This document shows, piece by piece, positions 53,752 through 61,666 of a stretch of 64,000 bases of DNA. The notes beneath the pieces were generated by a model. It saw only the letters and a program-made list of their open reading frames with translations. It was not told where the DNA came from and searched no databases. Location: contig NZ_JACBYI010000007.1 of the NCBI RefSeq assembly GCF_019352175.1, positions 62,001 to 126,000 of the forward strand, given 5' to 3'. How positions within the stretch are numbered: position 1 is the stretch's first letter; each line of letters opens with the position of its first letter. The position numbers and the translations under genes were made by a program. Source of the DNA: Paenibacillus sp. S150 (lineage in GTDB: Bacteria; Bacillota; Bacilli; Paenibacillales; Paenibacillaceae).

Positions 53752-55533
53752 TTAAGCGCTGATTAGTTCAAGCCTCCGCAGAGCCTCTTCAAATACTTCT
53801 TCTAAGAAGGGAACTTCTTTTTCAACTTCTTTCAGAAGTGTGCCAAGAACATCATTAATCAAGTTGGACTTTTGCACAAGATTCTTTTCGGATACAATAG
53901 CGGGAAGACCTCTATCATATTCAGCAATCTCAAGGGGCATCAGAGTCTCAAAGACCACCTCGAACCACGGACGCTTAATCACCTCTCCCCACATTTTCTC
54001 AATCTCTACGATTGTGCGTTGACATTTATTGGGATTAGCACGGCTTAATTCTCTTAACTTTCCAATATGTTGCCTGATTTTTTTGAATTCCTGCATAATC
54101 AAATCTAAATCACGAAGTGAGGCAGATACTTTGTTTCTAACATCAAGCAACTCTTTGTCAGTTGGCGCGTAATCATTTTTGTTTATTAAATCTCGGATCG
54201 CATTCTCACCAATACTCTGCTTACTCAACATCTCAAATACTTCTTCAGCAGGTTTCCAGACCGTCCCTTCAATAACTGCACCTTTACGTGTAGAGTTTAT
54301 AAATTCCACATCCGGGTAAGAACCGAACAAACTTTCCAGGCTCTCCTTCATTGCCAGAAAGGAGGCATTAGTAGAATTATAGGTGCCCTGTACATTTAAT
54401 ACAGTCAAAGTAGAGTTTTTCACTTGACTATCTGTAAACCCCTTCTCAAAGTGACCTACACCGTCTGCATAATATTTTTCATCAGGAAATGATAAATCCT
54501 GTCCCATCAGTACAACTCGTTTTGCTCCCAACCATATTGCTGCCTGAACAGCCGTCCCAGCGACCGTTGAAGTCGGCCTGATCTGTGCCTGTTGTTTACT
54601 AATTCCCAGATAGTATTGTGAAACTTCGTCATTATGAATGATGGCATGAATTTTGTCCTGTTTTTTCTTATCACCAATCTCATAATATGAGGACGATAGG
54701 AACAGAAAAGGAGCAGCTAAGGCAGAAGGATCCGAGAAGACCCTATTATTAATAGGATTGCCGTCTAATAGAGCTGTCAAATGCGGCTGAATCCCATTTT
54801 TCACCATGGCTTGGATACTTGAACCAGCACATATGATAAGAGCATGGGGCTTCATTTTCCTTACCCACTCAATGTCAGTTTGCAATGAAGGGCCTGAAGC
54901 AATAATAATAGCAGTAGTGTTCTCATAAGCTTTATACAGTTCTTTGATATTTGGTGTAGTTAACATTCCTGCCAGCTGCAACATACTGTTCCTAAGCCAG
55001 TCATTACGAAACCTATGCTGTGTAAGCCTGTTAGCATCAAAATTTTCAGAGTATTTCCGAAAATCATTTTTCACTTCCAGCAACACGTCTGCACTGTTCT
55101 CCAAATAATTTCTTAGCGCTACAAAAGCCAATTCTCTTCTAATATGTGTACACACGGAATAAAACAACGGATTTAATTGTGACTTTCCAACAGACAGAAA
55201 AAATAAGTTGGGCTGCTCTAAAATAAGTCCTAAGTCTATTTGCTCTAAGCTTTTACGGAAGTTCTCTTCATTAGGTTCATAAACAAAAAACATTCGATCT
55301 GGATACATTTCTAACAAATCAACTAACCCTAATCCTTGTCCAAATCCATATAAGAAAATAAGCTTTCGTTCTTCAACCGAGCCCTCCACTGCTTCCAACC
55401 ATAGGTGATCCTTTTCAAGTGGTTCGGAATATAAAGTTTTGTCATCACTTGTCGTTTCCATGTTTAGCATTTTATTCGCTACATGAGGAAACCGTTTTTT
55501 CAACACTGTCTGATTTTGCTCAAAGTATGACAC
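53752..55533 (-). CDS. Motility accessory factor (Maf), flagellin nonulosonic acid transferase
   Basis: A 593-residue cytoplasmic protein of the DUF115/Maf family. The N-terminal part (about 1-180) has LIFLYGFGQGLGLVDLLEMYPDR; the central Maf domain (about 190-420) includes IIASGPSLQTDIEWV, CAGSSIQAMVKNGIQPHLTALLDGNP and VVLMGQDLSFPD; the C-terminal part is helical. Maf proteins place pseudaminic or legionaminic acid on flagellin Ser/Thr. It lies exactly between the sugar pathway and the flagellin genes. The start was set at GTG 55533, because an in-frame extension to 55644 runs through the fliT terminator. Confidence 0.82.
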   Translation of the reverse strand: MSYFEQNQTVLKKRFPHVANKMLNMETTSDDKTLYSEPLEKDHLWLEAVEGSVEERKLIFLYGFGQGLGLVDLLEMYPDRMFFVYEPNEENFRKSLEQIDLGLILEQPNLFFLSVGKSQLNPLFYSVCTHIRRELAFVALRNYLENSADVLLEVKNDFRKYSENFDANRLTQHRFRNDWLRNSMLQLAGMLTTPNIKELYKAYENTTAIIIASGPSLQTDIEWVRKMKPHALIICAGSSIQAMVKNGIQPHLTALLDGNPINNRVFSDPSALAAPFLFLSSSYYEIGDKKKQDKIHAIIHNDEVSQYYLGISKQQAQIRPTSTVAGTAVQAAIWLGAKRVVLMGQDLSFPDEKYYADGVGHFEKGFTDSQVKNSTLTVLNVQGTYNSTNASFLAMKESLESLFGSYPDVEFINSTRKGAVIEGTVWKPAEEVFEMLSKQSIGENAIRDLINKNDYAPTDKELLDVRNKVSASLRDLDLIMQEFKKIRQHIGKLRELSRANPNKCQRTIVEIEKMWGEVIKRPWFEVVFETLMPLEIAEYDRGLPAIVSEKNLVQKSNLINDVLGTLLKEVEKEVPFLEEVFEEALRRLELISA

Positions 55534-55607
55534 TCGGATACCACCATTCCGGATTATTTTATATTCTATATATCGGACTTGTTTCAATGAGAATGAACCT
55601 CTTAGAG

Positions 55608-55641
55608 GCGAAAATCCCCACCCATAAAATGGGCGAGGATT
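55608..55641 (-). terminator. Terminator of the flaG-fliD-fliS-fliT operon
   Basis: AATCCTCGCCCAT-TTT-ATGGGTGGGGATT with short T-run on the minus strand, directly after the fliT-like gene. Confidence 0.7.
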
Positions 55642-55645
55642 CAAT

Positions 55646-55990
55646 TTATTTACGATGATCTATGAATAGGCTGTCTATTGAATAAGATTGTTGATATGCA
55701 TTCTGCTGGACACGAACATTCCCAAGATTTTGAAGCCATTCCCCCGCCTCATTCTTCAATTGGTACATCCTGTCCAGAATTACTCTCTCATCAACCAGCA
55801 TTTGTTTTATAATTTCCTTAGCTGCATCTGACATCAAGGCAAGGTAAGGCTTCATAGCAACAACAATTTCTTCCCGCCGTTCAACAAAATCAACTAATTC
55901 GTCTGTATCCAGAACAGCAATATCCCTTACTGTTTGTGACGACAGTTCCCTTAATTCCTCGAGTAATTGTTCAAAATGTCTATCTTCCAT
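55646..55990 (-). CDS. fliT: FliT-like flagellar chaperone
   Basis: A 114-residue, mostly helical protein directly after fliS, as in Bacillus. It is acidic, with LDTDELVDFVERREEIVVAM, the helical hairpin seen in FliT, which in Bacillus is a chaperone of FliD. Sequence conservation in this family is low, so the name rests on size, helicity and position. Overlaps fliS by 11 bases. Confidence 0.65.
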   Translation of the reverse strand: MEDRHFEQLLEELRELSSQTVRDIAVLDTDELVDFVERREEIVVAMKPYLALMSDAAKEIIKQMLVDERVILDRMYQLKNEAGEWLQNLGNVRVQQNAYQQSYSIDSLFIDHRK

Positions 55991-56372
55991 CCTGCACCGA
56001 GCTCAAACCTTGAGATTTGCTGGCTTCGACCCAAGCTTCTCTAAGATCCAGAAGATATTCCAGAACTTCTTGGGCTTGTGTTACTTGCTTATGAACATTA
56101 GATTCAATCAAACGATGCTGCATGTATTCATAGACTTTGAGCAAATCATTTGAAATGGGATAATTGTAGTCCAATGCTGAAATCAGCTCGTTAATGATCG
56201 CTTGGGCTTTGCAGAGATTATTATTCGCCTTTTCATAATCCTTATGAGATATACCTTCCATCCCTGCCTTTATAAAACGGATGGCACCGTCATACAACAT
56301 GATCAAAAGCTTGGGCTTGGATGCAGTTTGTGCTTGTGCCTGCTGATATTTCTGATATGGTGAGTTAATCAA
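55980..56372 (-). CDS. fliS: Flagellin export chaperone FliS
   Basis: A 130-residue helical chaperone that keeps flagellin unfolded for export and, in Bacillus, also helps secretion in the FliW-CsrA circuit. SPYQKYQQAQAQTASKPKLLIMLYDGAIRFIKAG is the family signature. The start is TTG, four to five bases after GGGGGAGG. Confidence 0.95.
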   Translation of the reverse strand: MINSPYQKYQQAQAQTASKPKLLIMLYDGAIRFIKAGMEGISHKDYEKANNNLCKAQAIINELISALDYNYPISNDLLKVYEYMQHRLIESNVHKQVTQAQEVLEYLLDLREAWVEASKSQGLSSVQDGR

Positions 56373-56390
56373 AATGCCTCCCCCTTGTAC

Positions 56391-57908
56391 CTAAAAGCTT
56401 AGACTTGATGATATGTTATTGTATTTATTTATAGCGGTCTCCATAGCAGTAAACTTCTTATAATAATTCGTTTCTCTCATCGTCAGTTTATCAGTGAGAT
56501 CACTGATTCTTTTGTCGAGGCTTAACAGGTTAGTTCCCATCGTGCTATTAGTGAGGAAAGAGGCCGTCAGATCTGAACTATATTTCGATGTGCCGGCAGT
56601 TTCAGCCAGCTTAACAAGTGTACTATTAGAAATTTTCTTCATTCTTGCCAATATACCATCTTCTGCTGTATATGTGTTACTTAACGAAGAAGTGGAGTAT
56701 TTATTCCCCAAAAAGTTAGTGACAATCTCCGGATTATTCTCTATTGCAGTTTTGAGCTTATCAGTATTAAGAATTAATTTCCCTTTGGTTTCATAACTTC
56801 CTGTTGTAATTCCAAGTTGAGTGAAATCAATTTTAGACCCATCAGATAACGTAACACCTTCAACGATTGCAGTTCGCATACTGGAAATCGCAGAACTTAG
56901 AATACTGTCGTTTTTAAGCATCCCGCTTTTAGCCTTGGTGGTCCATAATTCAATTTCATCATCTGTCATGTCAGCTTTCTGGTCAGTAGTTAATGGTGAA
57001 TACTTGGAATACCTCTCTTCACTGACCTTGCTGTTCATAAAGGACAGGACTTCATTATAAGCATCTACAAAGCCTTGCACAGCCGTTACTAATGCATCTA
57101 CATCCTTGGTTACTTCTATGTTAGTGGCAGTACCGCCACTGACACTGTTAAGTGTAAGTTCGACTCCGTTCATTGAGAAGCTGTTGGAGGACCTAGTAAT
57201 AGCCATTCCATTGACTGTAAGCTCTGCATCAACCCCACCCTGAAGCTTGCTGGACAGTTTCAAGGATGTGAATACTGAAGCTCCGTCTCCCCCAAGCTCA
57301 ATGTCGTTGCCTGCCGCTCCTGTGGCCTTACTCATCAGAGATACTTGGCCTGTAGCAGAGTCATACACAGCAGAGACCCCGGCAGTACTGGCATTTATTT
57401 TAGTGACAAAAGAGGATAAAGTTTCAGTCTGCGGATCAATTTCAATACTGGCGTCGCCTATCGTTACTGAAATTTTATCTGTACTGCTTGCGTCAATGCC
57501 CGAACCTGTAATCGCGGATAACTTCACTGCGCCCCAATCAGCAGTCGTACTATCTGTCTTGGCCGGTGCTGCCGAAGATGAAACTCTAGCAGCTGTAGCT
57601 AATGTTGTTACCCTGACCTCCAGAGAGCCGCTGGCTGTGGCGGTTGCCTTTGCACTTACGGCACTTGTATTTCCGGTCACTGTAGCTTTCTGTGCACTGA
57701 TAGTACTGCTTTTGCTTAAACCATCTAATTTGTCTTGAAGAAATGAAACGAGCTTTACACTAGTTTCCCGGTAATTTTCTCTCTTCCACTCCATCAGTTG
57801 CTTTTGCTGGTTCAATTTATTGAGCGGCGCACTTTCAGCCGTCATCAGTTTTTTCACCATTGCATCAATATCCATCCCAGAAGCTAAGCCGGTTATTCTG
57901 GTTACCAT
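56391..57908 (-). CDS. fliD: Flagellar filament cap protein FliD
   Basis: Cap protein of 505 residues. FliD_N starts ITGLASGMDIDAMVKKLMTAESAPLNKLNQQKQ, and the C-terminal domain ends with the coiled stretch LDKRISDLTDKLTMRETNYYKKFTAME. The middle domains (about 100-300) are Ser/Thr/Ala-rich. It promotes flagellin polymerisation at the tip. AAGGAGG precedes the ATG, and flaG lies just upstream. Confidence 0.95.
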   Translation of the reverse strand: MVTRITGLASGMDIDAMVKKLMTAESAPLNKLNQQKQLMEWKRENYRETSVKLVSFLQDKLDGLSKSSTISAQKATVTGNTSAVSAKATATASGSLEVRVTTLATAARVSSSAAPAKTDSTTADWGAVKLSAITGSGIDASSTDKISVTIGDASIEIDPQTETLSSFVTKINASTAGVSAVYDSATGQVSLMSKATGAAGNDIELGGDGASVFTSLKLSSKLQGGVDAELTVNGMAITRSSNSFSMNGVELTLNSVSGGTATNIEVTKDVDALVTAVQGFVDAYNEVLSFMNSKVSEERYSKYSPLTTDQKADMTDDEIELWTTKAKSGMLKNDSILSSAISSMRTAIVEGVTLSDGSKIDFTQLGITTGSYETKGKLILNTDKLKTAIENNPEIVTNFLGNKYSTSSLSNTYTAEDGILARMKKISNSTLVKLAETAGTSKYSSDLTASFLTNSTMGTNLLSLDKRISDLTDKLTMRETNYYKKFTAMETAINKYNNISSSLSF

Positions 57909-57919
57909 CTAAGCCCTCC

Positions 57920-58294
57920 TTAGATTTTTTTATCAACAATTATGCCCGTTATTTCCATCATACGAGCTGCCAGATCCAGAATTTTTTCCGGAGGCACCTC
58001 GCGTATTAATTCACCCGTCTCTTTGTTAAGCACTTTAATCATGATAGCATGAGTTTTCGCATGCACAGAAATTTCCAGTGACTTTTGTGGTCCTTGAATT
58101 GCATCAATTGCTTTTTGTAGCTCTGCAACCACTTGTTCTTGTGACTTGTGACTATCTATGGTAGTAGCGCTTTGGACATTTACCTGCGCTGGAGTCGGTA
58201 CAAGGCTAATGCTTGCACTTGCCTCTTTTTTGCCTATACCATGAAGTTGCATTGATGTACTTCCAGCTGAACTTTTAGAAATCATCGGATCCAT
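57920..58294 (-). CDS. flaG: FlaG family protein
   Basis: A 124-residue protein with a disordered Ser/Thr/Ala-rich N-terminal half and the C-terminal FlaG domain (ISVHAKTHAIMIKVLNKETGELIREVPPEKILDLAARMMEITG in order, about 75-120). FlaG affects filament length in other bacteria. The start was set at MDPMISK (58294) because GGGGGGA is seven bases upstream; a GTG five codons earlier overlaps that site. First gene of the operon. Confidence 0.88.
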   Translation of the reverse strand: MDPMISKSSAGSTSMQLHGIGKKEASASISLVPTPAQVNVQSATTIDSHKSQEQVVAELQKAIDAIQGPQKSLEISVHAKTHAIMIKVLNKETGELIREVPPEKILDLAARMMEITGIIVDKKI

Positions 58295-58371
58295 ACCTAA
58301 TCCCCCCACTCACCCCAGTATTAACCCTTACCTGCCGTCCGTCCAAGTAAAATTCATGGCTGTTATCTTAT

Positions 58372-58399
58372 ATATCGGGTTAACCTGTTGAAATCTTTA
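58372..58399 (-). promoter_or_regulatory. Sigma-D promoter of flaG-fliD-fliS-fliT
   Basis: TAAA, 16 bases, CCCGATAT on the minus strand; seven of eight bases match the sigma-D -10 consensus GCCGATAT. It is about 80 bases before flaG. Confidence 0.75.
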
Positions 58400-58418
58400 T
58401 GGAAATCCAGAGAAAATC

Positions 58419-58445
58419 AAAAAAAGACCCTGCATCCGCAGGATC
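58419..58445 (-). terminator. Terminator of flagellin gene A
   Basis: GATCCTGC-GGAT-GCAGGGTC followed by TTTTTTT on the minus strand. Confidence 0.9.
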
Positions 58446-58471
58446 TTCGTAGAAACCATCTAATAAACAAA

Positions 58472-59239
58472 TTAACGGAGCAGGGACAATACACCTTGCG
58501 GAGCGGAGTTTGCTTGTGCCAGCATGGATTGCGATGCCTGCAGCAAAATATTGTTCTTTGACAAAGCAACCATTTCCTTTGCCATATCGGTGTCACGGAT
58601 ACGGGATTCGGATGCTGTCAAGTTTTCGACTGTAGTGCCCAAGTTATTGGATGTGTACTCTAGACGGTTTTGCACCGCACCGAGATTAGCACGTTGGGTA
58701 GCTACCTTTTCAATTGCTGCACTGATATCACTAAGTGAGTTGGAAGCTGTCAGATTACTGAAACCAGTTCTAGATACACCGCTAATTTCGATTGTGAAAT
58801 CCTTATCATCCGCTTGAATGGTAACCGAGGATGTAATAGCAATTCCGTTAAAAGTCGTCTTGGTCATGATGCTGTCGATCTGCGAACCCAATTGATTCAG
58901 CTCGGCATTAATATTGGATTTATCACTATCGCTGTAAGTCCCATTTTCTTTTTGTACGTTCAGTTCTTTCATGCGGGTCAGCATGGAAGATACTTCGTTC
59001 ATTGCACCTTCAGCTGTCTGTGCAAATGAGATACCGTCTTGAACGTTACGTTGTGCCTGTTCCAGACCACGGATTTGACCGCGCATTTTTTCGGAGATGG
59101 ACAGACCCGCTGCATCGTCAGCGGCGCGGTTGATCCGCAGACCGGAAGACAGCTTCTCCATGTTTTTGCTTGCTGCTGCGTTGTTCAGTCCCATATTGCG
59201 GTGAGTATTCAATGCTGGAATATTGTGGTTGATAATCAT
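58472..59239 (-). CDS. hag: Flagellin, copy A
   Basis: A 255-residue flagellin, the filament subunit. The N-terminal D0/D1 region (MIINHNIPALNTHRN, then GLRINRAADDAAGLSISEKM) and the C-terminal one (ANLGAVQNRLEYTSNNL and SMLAQANSAPQGVLSLLR) are complete; the D2/D3 region is absent, so it is a short flagellin. The variable part (about 130-180) contains IEISGVSRTGFSNLTASN with Ser/Thr that could be glycosylated by Maf. Residues 1-130 are identical or nearly so to copies B and C. Its C-terminal third differs from B and C at many synonymous positions. Confidence 0.97.
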   Translation of the reverse strand: MIINHNIPALNTHRNMGLNNAAASKNMEKLSSGLRINRAADDAAGLSISEKMRGQIRGLEQAQRNVQDGISFAQTAEGAMNEVSSMLTRMKELNVQKENGTYSDSDKSNINAELNQLGSQIDSIMTKTTFNGIAITSSVTIQADDKDFTIEISGVSRTGFSNLTASNSLSDISAAIEKVATQRANLGAVQNRLEYTSNNLGTTVENLTASESRIRDTDMAKEMVALSKNNILLQASQSMLAQANSAPQGVLSLLR

Positions 59240-59269
59240 TTGTTATTTCCTCCCTGAATGGTTTTATGC

Positions 59270-59283
59270 CCACATCCTTGTGG
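59270..59283 (-). promoter_or_regulatory. CsrA-binding hairpin in leader of flagellin A
   Basis: CCACA-AGGA-TGTGG: a five-pair stem showing AGGA in the loop. It contains ACAAGGATGT, a perfect match to the CsrA core ACARGGAUGU. A second GGA cluster overlaps the ribosome-binding site (AGGGAGGAA, 59247-59255), the usual two-site layout for CsrA repression of hag. Confidence 0.8.
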
Positions 59284-59336
59284 TATCAGCGCTCTTCACA
59301 GGTCGATCGCCCTAGTGAATCAACACTCTACACTAT

Positions 59337-59364
59337 TTATCGTCTGCACACAGGTTATTGTTTA
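59337..59364 (-). promoter_or_regulatory. Sigma-D promoter of flagellin A
   Basis: TAAA, 16 bases, GACGATAA on the minus strand; six of eight bases match GCCGATAT. It gives a leader of about 90 bases. Confidence 0.7.
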
Positions 59365-59419
59365 TAGCTCATCTCTTATTTTTATGGTTTTTATCTTATT
59401 CCTCTAAGAAATTACGATT

Positions 59420-59447
59420 AAAAAAGGCCCTGCATCTGCAGGGCCTT
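59420..59447 (-). terminator. Terminator of flagellin gene B
   Basis: GGCCCTGC-AGAT-GCAGGGCC followed by TTTTTT on the minus strand. Confidence 0.9.
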
Positions 59448-59473
59448 CGGCAAAACACTTCAAGGAAAAGATA

Positions 59474-60244
59474 TTAACGAAGCAGGGACAATACACCTTG
59501 TGGTGCAGAGTTCGCTTGTGCCAGCATGGATTGCGATGCCTGCAGCAGGATATTGTTCTTCGACAAAGCAACCATTTCTTTTGCCATATCGGTGTCGCGT
59601 ATACGGGATTCGGATGCTGTCAGGTTCTCAACCGTTGTTCCCAAGTTGTTCGATGTGTATTCCAGACGGTTCTGTACCGCACCCAGGTTGGCACGTTGAG
59701 TTGCTACTTTCTCAATTGCACTGCTGATTGCACTAAGTGCATCTGTCGATCCCAAACCATTAAATCCAGATGTGTCAACACCATTAATTGTGATCGTGAA
59801 ATCTTTATCATCGGCTTGAACCGTGACTGAGGATTGAGTGATGTTAATTCCGTTAAAGGTTGTTTTGGTCATGATGCTGTCGATCTGCGAACCCAATTGA
59901 TCCAGCTCGGCATCAATATTGGATTTATCACTATCGCTGTAAGTCCCATTTTCTTTTTGTACGTTCAGTTCTTTCATGCGGGTCAGCATGGAAGATACTT
60001 CGTTCATTGCACCTTCAGCTGTCTGTGCAAATGAGATACCGTCTTGAACGTTACGTTGTGCCTGTTCCAGACCACGGATTTGACCGCGCATTTTTTCGGA
60101 GATGGACAGACCCGCTGCATCGTCAGCGGCGCGGTTGATCCGCAGACCGGAAGACAGCTTCTCCATGTTTTTGCTTGCTGCTGCGTTGTTCAGTCCCATG
60201 TTGCGGTGAGTATTCAATGCTGGAATATTGTGGTTGATAATCAT
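59474..60244 (-). CDS. hag: Flagellin, copy B
   Basis: A 256-residue flagellin with the same D0/D1 ends as copies A and C. The variable part differs most of the three: GINITQSSVTVQADDKDFTITINGVDTSGFNGLGSTDAL. The first ~390 coding bases are almost identical to copy A even at silent positions. Its leader has one base changed in the CsrA hairpin. Gene spacing of about 230 bases on each side, with its own promoter and terminator, makes it an independent unit. Confidence 0.97.
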   Translation of the reverse strand: MIINHNIPALNTHRNMGLNNAAASKNMEKLSSGLRINRAADDAAGLSISEKMRGQIRGLEQAQRNVQDGISFAQTAEGAMNEVSSMLTRMKELNVQKENGTYSDSDKSNIDAELDQLGSQIDSIMTKTTFNGINITQSSVTVQADDKDFTITINGVDTSGFNGLGSTDALSAISSAIEKVATQRANLGAVQNRLEYTSNNLGTTVENLTASESRIRDTDMAKEMVALSKNNILLQASQSMLAQANSAPQGVLSLLR

Positions 60245-60274
60245 TTGTTATTTCCTCCCTGAATGGTTTTATGC

Positions 60275-60288
60275 CCACGTCCTTGTGG
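60275..60288 (-). promoter_or_regulatory. Variant CsrA-binding hairpin in leader of flagellin B
   Basis: CCACA-AGGA-CGTGG: the loop AGGA is kept but one T is replaced by C, which removes the closing A-T pair of the stem and one base of the ACARGGAUGU consensus. A and C copies have the perfect form. Confidence 0.75.
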
Positions 60289-60341
60289 TATCAGCGCTCT
60301 TCACAGGTCGATCGCCCTGGTGAATCAACGCTCTACACTAT

Positions 60342-60369
60342 TTATCGTCTGAACACAGGTTATTGTTTA
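60342..60369 (-). promoter_or_regulatory. Sigma-D promoter of flagellin B
   Basis: TAAA, 16 bases, GACGATAA on the minus strand, as in copy A; the whole leader is nearly identical to that of A. Confidence 0.7.
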
Positions 60370-60424
60370 TAGCTCCTCCTTTATTTTTATTGTTCTAATC
60401 TTATTCTCTCTGAGAAACAAGGAT

Positions 60425-60452
60425 TAAAAAAAAGACCCTGCACTGCAGAGCC
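60425..60452 (-). terminator. Terminator of flagellin gene C (weaker stem)
   Basis: GGCTCTGCAGTGCAGGGTC with an imperfect stem followed by TTTTTTTT on the minus strand. The stem is shorter and less regular than in copies A and B. Confidence 0.7.
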
Positions 60453-60476
60453 TTGGCGAAACACTCAAAGAAAAAA

Positions 60477-61244
60477 TTACCGAAGCAGAGACAATACCCC
60501 TTGCGGTGCAGAATTAGCTTGTGCCAGCATGGATTGCGATGCTTGCAGCAGGATATTGTTCTTCGACAGAGCAACCATTTCCTTTGCCATATCGGTGTCA
60601 CGGATACGGGATTCGGATGCTGTCAGGTTCTCAACCGTTGTTCCCAAGTTGTTCGATGTGTATTCCAGACGGTTCTGTACCGCACCCAGGTTGGCACGTT
60701 GAGTTGCCACTTTTTCAATTGCATCACTAATTGAAGTAAGTGAGTTGGAAGAGTTCAGACCACTGAAACCAGTTCTAGATACGCCGCTAATTTCGATTGT
60801 GAAATCCTTATCATCCGCTTGAACGGTAACTGAAGATGTGATAGCAATTCCGTTAAAAGTCGTCTTGGTCATGATGCTGTCGATCTGCGAACCCAATTGA
60901 TTCAGCTCGGCATTAATATTGGATTTATCACTATCGCTGTAAGTCCCATTTTCTTTTTGTACGTTCAGTTCTTTCATGCGGGTCAGCATGGAAGATACTT
61001 CGTTCATTGCACCTTCTGCTGTCTGTGCAAATGAGATACCGTCTTGAACGTTACGTTGTGCCTGTTCCAAACCACGGATTTGACCGCGCATTTTTTCGGA
61101 GATGGACAGACCTGCTGCATCGTCAGCGGCGCGGTTGATCCGCAGACCGGAAGACAGCTTCTCCATGTTTTTGCTTGCTGCTGCGTTGTTCAGTCCCATG
61201 TTGCGGTGAGTATTCAATGCTGGAATATTGTGGTTGATAATCAT
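60477..61244 (-). CDS. hag: Flagellin, copy C
   Basis: A 255-residue flagellin. The middle part (IEISGVSRTGFSGLNSSN) is close to copy A while the 3' third of the gene is close to copy B at silent positions, so it is a mosaic of the other two. Both D0/D1 ends are complete. It is nearest to csrA and fliW and has the best sigma-D promoter of the three, so it may be the most strongly transcribed. AGGGAGGAAA lies before the ATG, as in the others. Confidence 0.97.
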   Translation of the reverse strand: MIINHNIPALNTHRNMGLNNAAASKNMEKLSSGLRINRAADDAAGLSISEKMRGQIRGLEQAQRNVQDGISFAQTAEGAMNEVSSMLTRMKELNVQKENGTYSDSDKSNINAELNQLGSQIDSIMTKTTFNGIAITSSVTVQADDKDFTIEISGVSRTGFSGLNSSNSLTSISDAIEKVATQRANLGAVQNRLEYTSNNLGTTVENLTASESRIRDTDMAKEMVALSKNNILLQASQSMLAQANSAPQGVLSLLR

Positions 61245-61274
61245 TTGTTATTTCCTCCCTGAATGGTTTTATGC

Positions 61275-61288
61275 CCACATCCTTGTGG
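61275..61288 (-). promoter_or_regulatory. CsrA-binding hairpin in leader of flagellin C
   Basis: CCACA-AGGA-TGTGG with the perfect ACAAGGATGT core, as in copy A, about 30 bases before the start codon. Confidence 0.8.
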
Positions 61289-61338
61289 TATCAGTGTCCA
61301 CAGGTCGGCCGCCCTGAAGAACCACTGCTCTTTAATAA

Positions 61339-61366
61339 ATATCGACAATTAATTGAGCATTGTTTA
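61339..61366 (-). promoter_or_regulatory. Sigma-D promoter of flagellin C
   Basis: TAAA, 16 bases, GTCGATAT on the minus strand; seven of eight bases match GCCGATAT. The sequence around it differs from the leaders of A and B. Confidence 0.8.
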
Positions 61367-61426
61367 TACCTATCTGTTATTTTATTTAGTAACCGATTGT
61401 TTCCTCGAATGTCGATTTTTCTCACA

Positions 61427-61666
61427 TCAATTACTGCCTTTTTTTTGATCCAAATCCAACATGACAGATTTAATAGCCGCCAAATCCATAACTGCAACCT
61501 GGTTATTTAACTGAATGGCATCATATATTTCCTTACGGTAGATATCAATATCTCTTGGAGCAGTGATACCCATTTTCACGACATCCCCTTCTACGGACAG
61601 TACCGTGAGAACAATGTCATTATGAATTACAATAGATTCTCCTTTTTTACGCGTAAGCACCAGCAT
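61427..61666 (-). CDS. csrA: Translational regulator CsrA
   Basis: A 79-residue dimeric RNA-binding protein. MLVLTRKKGESIVIHNDIVLTVLSVEGDVVKMGITAPRDIDIYRKEIYDAI-type order is complete, including the RNA-contacting Leu4/Arg6 strand and APRDIDIYR. It represses flagellin translation by binding GGA hairpins like those in the three leaders and is released by FliW. The ATG overlaps the fliW stop (TGATG). Confidence 0.97.
   Translation of the reverse strand: MLVLTRKKGESIVIHNDIVLTVLSVEGDVVKMGITAPRDIDIYRKEIYDAIQLNNQVAVMDLAAIKSVMLDLDQKKGSN

Noticed and set aside
58472-61320. Triplicated flagellin as an assembly artefact
   Set aside because: The copies differ in their middle regions, leaders and terminators, so they are distinct genes.
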